DNA from: JAWWPG01 sp963820035
GTDB lineage: Bacteria > Actinomycetota > Actinomycetes > Propionibacteriales > Nocardioidaceae
Direction of reading: 5' to 3'
Assembly: GCA_963820035.1 (NCBI GenBank)
Contig: CAWFYK010000009.1
Location: 1-64,000, forward strand
Length of the DNA stretch: 64,000 nucleotides
Shown here: positions 60,849 through 64,000 of the stretch, piece by piece
How the letters are laid out: each line of letters begins with the position of its first letter
How positions within the stretch are numbered: position 1 is the stretch's first letter
The notes under the pieces: model-generated
Databases searched by the model: none
Told to the model about the DNA's origin: nothing
The model's input: only the letters and a program-made list of their open reading frames with translations
Position numbers and translations under genes: made by a program

Positions 60849-62024
60849 ATGAGCGCGCAGTCGAAGCGGTGGGCGGCAGGCGTGCTGTCGGTGGCGCTGG
60901 TCGGCGCTCTGGGCGCCGCGACTCCTGCGCTGGCCACCCCCGCTCACCCGGCACAGCCTGGTCAGCCTGGGGACTCGGCACTCGTCGACGCCCCGGTGGC
61001 CGGTGTTCACCAGAGCACGTTGCGCGGAGTCAGTGCGGTCTCGGCGTCCGACGCCTGGGCGGTGGGCCTCACCAACAACGGCACGCGCTACAACACCCTG
61101 ACCGAGCATTGGGACGGGAAGCAATGGGCCAAGGTGTCGAGCCCCAACCCTGGCGGCGCGAACAACAGCTTCATGCTGGCAGTTGACGCGCGCACCAGTT
61201 CCGACGTCTGGGCCGTTGGCAATACCGGCGTGGACACCGGGACGAACACGCTGACCGAGCACTGGAACGGCAAGAAGTGGACCACACTGCCGAGCCGGAC
61301 CGGCGAGCTCTATGGCGTGACGGCGCTCTCCGCATCCAACGCCTGGGCCGTCGGCAACTACTACGACGGCGACGTCTCGAAGACGCTGATCGAGCACTGG
61401 AACGGAAGACGCTGGACGACGGCTAACAGCCCGCTGCAATACGGCCACCTCTACGGGGTGACCGCCATTTCCGCGGACGACGTCTGGGTGGCCGGCTTCT
61501 CCTACAACGGCACGAACAACACCTTGATCGAGCACTGGGACGGCCAGAAGTGGAGCGTGGTGACGAGCCCTCGGCCCGGCACGTTCAACGAGCTCTACGG
61601 GATCAGCGCGGTCTCTGCAAACAACATCTGGGCCGTCGGTGAGTACGCCGGCACGAACAACCAGCGGACGATGACGCTGCACTGGAACGGTTCGACCTGG
61701 CGCAAGGTGGCGAGCAAGCTGCCGCCGGGCGGCACCCTGCCCTTCCTCTTCGGCGTAAGCGCGCTCTCGTCGTCCAAGGTGTGGGCCGCCGGCTTCCGGC
61801 TCAACCCTCAGCAGACGCTCATCGCCGGTTGGGACGGCTCCAGCTGGCGTCAGTCCGAAGCCCCCAGCCCCGTCGGCGCCCCCATCCTGTGGAGCGTTGA
61901 CGCGGCATCCGCCAAGGACGTCTGGGCAGTCGGGACCGTCGGCAACAGCAGAGGAGGATCGCGAACCCTGGTCGAGCATTGGGACGGCACGACCTGGTCG
62001 CTGGTCGACAGCCCCAGCCGCTGA
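60849..62024 (+). CDS. Secreted seven-repeat beta-propeller protein, intact
   Basis: 391 residues from ATG 60849. Signal peptide SKRWAAGVLSVALVGALGAA ... PALATPA. Seven motifs follow at even spacing: VSAVSASDAWAVG, VDARTSSDVWAVG, VTALSASNAWAVG, VTAISADDVWVAG, ISAVSANNIWAVG, VSALSSSKVWAAG, VDAASAKDVWAVG, each with an 'EHWDGxxW' strand. This is a complete seven-blade propeller and the intact paralogue of the broken gene at 2427. Extracellular; the ligand is unknown. Confidence 0.88.
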   Translation: MSAQSKRWAAGVLSVALVGALGAATPALATPAHPAQPGQPGDSALVDAPVAGVHQSTLRGVSAVSASDAWAVGLTNNGTRYNTLTEHWDGKQWAKVSSPNPGGANNSFMLAVDARTSSDVWAVGNTGVDTGTNTLTEHWNGKKWTTLPSRTGELYGVTALSASNAWAVGNYYDGDVSKTLIEHWNGRRWTTANSPLQYGHLYGVTAISADDVWVAGFSYNGTNNTLIEHWDGQKWSVVTSPRPGTFNELYGISAVSANNIWAVGEYAGTNNQRTMTLHWNGSTWRKVASKLPPGGTLPFLFGVSALSSSKVWAAGFRLNPQQTLIAGWDGSSWRQSEAPSPVGAPILWSVDAASAKDVWAVGTVGNSRGGSRTLVEHWDGTTWSLVDSPSR

Positions 62025-62044
62025 CCCGTCGTACCCCTCCTCGG

Positions 62045-62134
62045 AATCGCGGGCACCCCCTCCCCCGCGATTGCGGGACTCTCCACGTGCGGGAAGGGCA
62101 GGTTTCAGATCCTGGAAACCTGCCCTTTTCCGCA
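62045..62134. repeat. REP-like palindromes after the propeller gene
   Basis: Two hairpins. AATCGCGGG (62045-62053) pairs with CCCGCGATT (62064-62072). TGCGGGAAGGGCAGGTTTC (62088-62106) pairs with GAAACCTGCCCTTTTCCGCA (62115-62134). The second shares its core with the palindrome at 31833, so the element is dispersed. It may also terminate the propeller transcript. Confidence 0.75.
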
Positions 62135-62201
62135 TTCCCGGGAGAGCAAGGGGCAGGCCGCCGTAGTCTCGGGTGACACGAGGCAAGGGGAGGGGTCTCT
62201 G

Positions 62202-63548
62202 GTGTCGTTACGTCAGGTCACCGCGCCGGTCGTGATCGCCATGTCGTTGGTCATCGCGGGTGGGTGGGCCACGCAGTCGTACGCCGGCCAGCCGTCAGCC
62301 AACCACGAGAGCCGCGCCAACATGGGGCTCAGAGCCACGATCCGGATGTCGGTGGGCGACATGGGTCAGCAGGCCAAGGGTGGCAGCGGCGCGTCGAAAG
62401 TGTCAGCCGACGGGACCCGCATCGCTTTCGGCTCCGCAGCCGCCAACCTTGTGCCTGGTGACACCAACCACCACGTCGACGTCTTCGTGCGCGACCGCAT
62501 CGCGGGCACGACCTCGCTGGTCACGCGCGGACGCGGCGGAGCACCGGCCGACGGGGACAGCAGGGCGAACGGCATCAGCCGGACCGGGCGCTACGTCGCC
62601 TACGACTCGTTCGCCACCAACCTGGTGGCGCACGACACCAACGGCGCCTACGACGTCTTCGTGCGCGACCTCTCGACGACCAGCCAGGAGCGGGTCTCGG
62701 TGCCGACCGGCGGTGGGCAGGCCAATGCCGAGAGCTTCCGGCCGGCGATCTCGGGCAATGGCCGTTACGTGGCGTTCGACTCCTATGCCACCAACCTGGT
62801 CCCCGCCGACACGAATGGTGGGTTCGACGTGTTCGTGCGGGACCGCTTGCTCGGCACCACCGAGCGGGTGTCGGTCGGCTCGGGCGGGCTGCAGGCGAAC
62901 GGCGAGAGCACCGGCGCGGCGATCACCCCGGACGGTCGCTACGTCGCCTACGAGTCCGGCGCGAGCAACCTGGTCGAGGGCGACGACAACGGGCAGGTCG
63001 ACGTGTTCCGCTACGACCGCCGTACTGGCATCACGGCGCTGATCTCGGTCGGACTCGGAGGCGCTCCGGGCGATGCGCTGAGCGACCTCGCTGGCCTGTC
63101 GGCGTCGGGTCGCTACGCCGTGTTCACCTCCTCGGCAGCCAACCTGGTGCCCGATGACACGAACGGCGTGGCCGACGTGTTCGTCCGCGACATGGTGGCC
63201 GGAACGACCGAGCTGGTCTCCGTGGACAGCTCGGGTGGCCAAAGCAACGACGGCAGTCTCTATGGGGCCATCTCGGACGACGGGAACGTCGTGACGTTCG
63301 ACAGCTTTGCTGACAACCTCGTCGAGGGGGACACCAACGGCAACCCAGACGTGTTCGCCCACGACCGCCGCAGCGGCGCGACCACGAGGATCTCGGTGAC
63401 CTCCCACGGAGGGCAGGGCAACTTCGGGAGTGTGGCCTCCTCCATCAGCGGGAACGGCCGCTTCGCCGTGTTCACCACCGCGGCGACGAACCTGGTGCGC
63501 GGCGACACAAACAAGGCGAGTGACGTGCTCCTCCATCGGCTCAGCTGA
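62202..63548 (+). CDS. Secreted PD40/TolB-type repeat protein
   Basis: 448 residues from GTG 62202 after AGGGGAGGGG. Signal peptide (VTAPVVIAMSLVIAGGWATQ). Seven blades each have an 'NLVxxDTNGxxDVFVRDR' motif, for example NLVPGDTNHHVDVFVRDR, NLVAHDTNGAYDVFVRDL and NLVPADTNGGFDVFVRDR. The Asp-Thr-Asn-Gly loop could bind calcium. A seven-blade extracellular propeller; ligand unknown. Confidence 0.85.
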   Translation: MSLRQVTAPVVIAMSLVIAGGWATQSYAGQPSANHESRANMGLRATIRMSVGDMGQQAKGGSGASKVSADGTRIAFGSAAANLVPGDTNHHVDVFVRDRIAGTTSLVTRGRGGAPADGDSRANGISRTGRYVAYDSFATNLVAHDTNGAYDVFVRDLSTTSQERVSVPTGGGQANAESFRPAISGNGRYVAFDSYATNLVPADTNGGFDVFVRDRLLGTTERVSVGSGGLQANGESTGAAITPDGRYVAYESGASNLVEGDDNGQVDVFRYDRRTGITALISVGLGGAPGDALSDLAGLSASGRYAVFTSSAANLVPDDTNGVADVFVRDMVAGTTELVSVDSSGGQSNDGSLYGAISDDGNVVTFDSFADNLVEGDTNGNPDVFAHDRRSGATTRISVTSHGGQGNFGSVASSISGNGRFAVFTTAATNLVRGDTNKASDVLLHRLS

Positions 63549-63652
63549 CGGACGATCCGCGGAGTACGGCGGGCTCGCAGGTCGTGCGGGTAGGGCCCGA
63601 GACGGCTAGCCTGGGCGACGTAATCGACCTTGAGCACCACACCGGCTGAGCC

Positions 63653-64000
63653 GTGACCGAGTCGTCCGGCGCTACGTCGCAGTGGCGTGGCCGAACGGTG
63701 TGGGCGCGTGACGCGTCCGCACCCTTGCGGGAGTTCCTTCGCACGGAGTCTGGCAGTGCAGGCGTGCTCGTCACCGCCGTGGTCGTCGCCCTGGTGTGGG
63801 CGAACATCGACATGGGCTCCTACGAGTCGTTCTGGCAGACCCCCCTGACGATCCGGATGGGGGGCCATGGCCTGAGCTGGGACCTTCAGACCTGGGTGAA
63901 CAGCGGACTGATGACGCTCTTCTTCCTCGTGGTCGGTCTGGAGGCGCGCCGCGAGTTCGACCTCGGCGAGCTCCGGGACCGGCGGCGCTTCGTCCTGCCG
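63653..64000 (+). CDS. nhaA: Na+/H+ antiporter NhaA, N-terminal part (cut by window edge)
   Basis: 116 codons from GTG 63653 remain open at the edge. After a soluble start (MTESSGATSQWRGR) comes FLRTESGSAGVLVTAVVVAL, the first NhaA helix, and LMTLFFLVVGLEARREFDLG with the family's 'FFLVVGLExxRE' motif. The rest, including the Asp pair that binds sodium, lies outside. It would exchange Na+ for H+ at the membrane. Confidence 0.9.
   Translation, partial: MTESSGATSQWRGRTVWARDASAPLREFLRTESGSAGVLVTAVVVALVWANIDMGSYESFWQTPLTIRMGGHGLSWDLQTWVNSGLMTLFFLVVGLEARREFDLGELRDRRRFVLP

Overview
The window looks like a chromosomal segment of a high-GC actinobacterium, most likely Nocardioidaceae (Nocardioides or a relative). 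That placement is inference. It rests on uniformly GC-rich codon use, frequent GTG/TTG starts, ATGA-type gene overlaps, a lysX-type fused lysyl-tRNA synthetase, GAF-ANTAR regulators, mycothiol-type MDMPI/DinB proteins and many secreted beta-propellers. No rRNA, tRNA or CRISPR locus was seen.

Left part, about 1-17.2 kb: an eroded accessory region. Almost every recognisable gene changes reading frame one to several times while its family motifs stay readable. These are a secreted Ig-like protein, a seven-repeat propeller, an HNH nuclease, a P-loop kinase, two aminoglycoside-phosphotransferase-like (APH) genes, an oxidoreductase, a PD-(D/E)XK-like nuclease and a parallel beta-helix protein. This means either real decay or small indels in the assembly. 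The one clean gene is the transposase of an IS110-family element (10648-12129) that split an APH gene. Its 235-base leader carries four short stretches matching the expected guides of a bridge RNA: two fit the original target site and two fit the element's own ends. Inverted IS3-type ends and an IS21 transposase scrap flank the beta-helix gene.

17.5-25.8 kb: an ArsR/SRPBCC pair with a palindromic operator, a broken secreted protein, a TetR operon (TetR, MDMPI-like, SnoaL-like) with its own palindrome, a frameshifted M1 aminopeptidase, a NIPSNAP-like protein and an AraC/VOC pair.

25.8-29.7 kb: a MerR-DICT regulator diverges from a tight four-gene operon (81-residue protein, FHA protein, NAD(P)-binding epimerase-like protein, CPBP membrane protease). 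An inverted repeat sits between them. This is the best candidate for an undescribed functional system.

29.7-48.3 kb: a cyclic-nucleotide-gated histidine kinase sits next to a response regulator fused to a thioredoxin-reductase-like flavoprotein. Then come small enzymes, lysX, an EamA-type exporter, an unassigned membrane protein, and a REC-PAS / REC / PAS-kinase signalling group. Tandem arrays of one 22-bp unit family lie in several intergenic spaces.

48.5-64 kb: an aldo/keto reductase, an O6-alkylguanine methyltransferase coupled to a truncated VOC gene, an acetamidase with its permease, four secreted repeat or propeller proteins, two GAF-ANTAR regulators, an SDR, a LanC-like stub ending in a third 22-bp array, and the start of an NhaA antiporter cut by the window edge.
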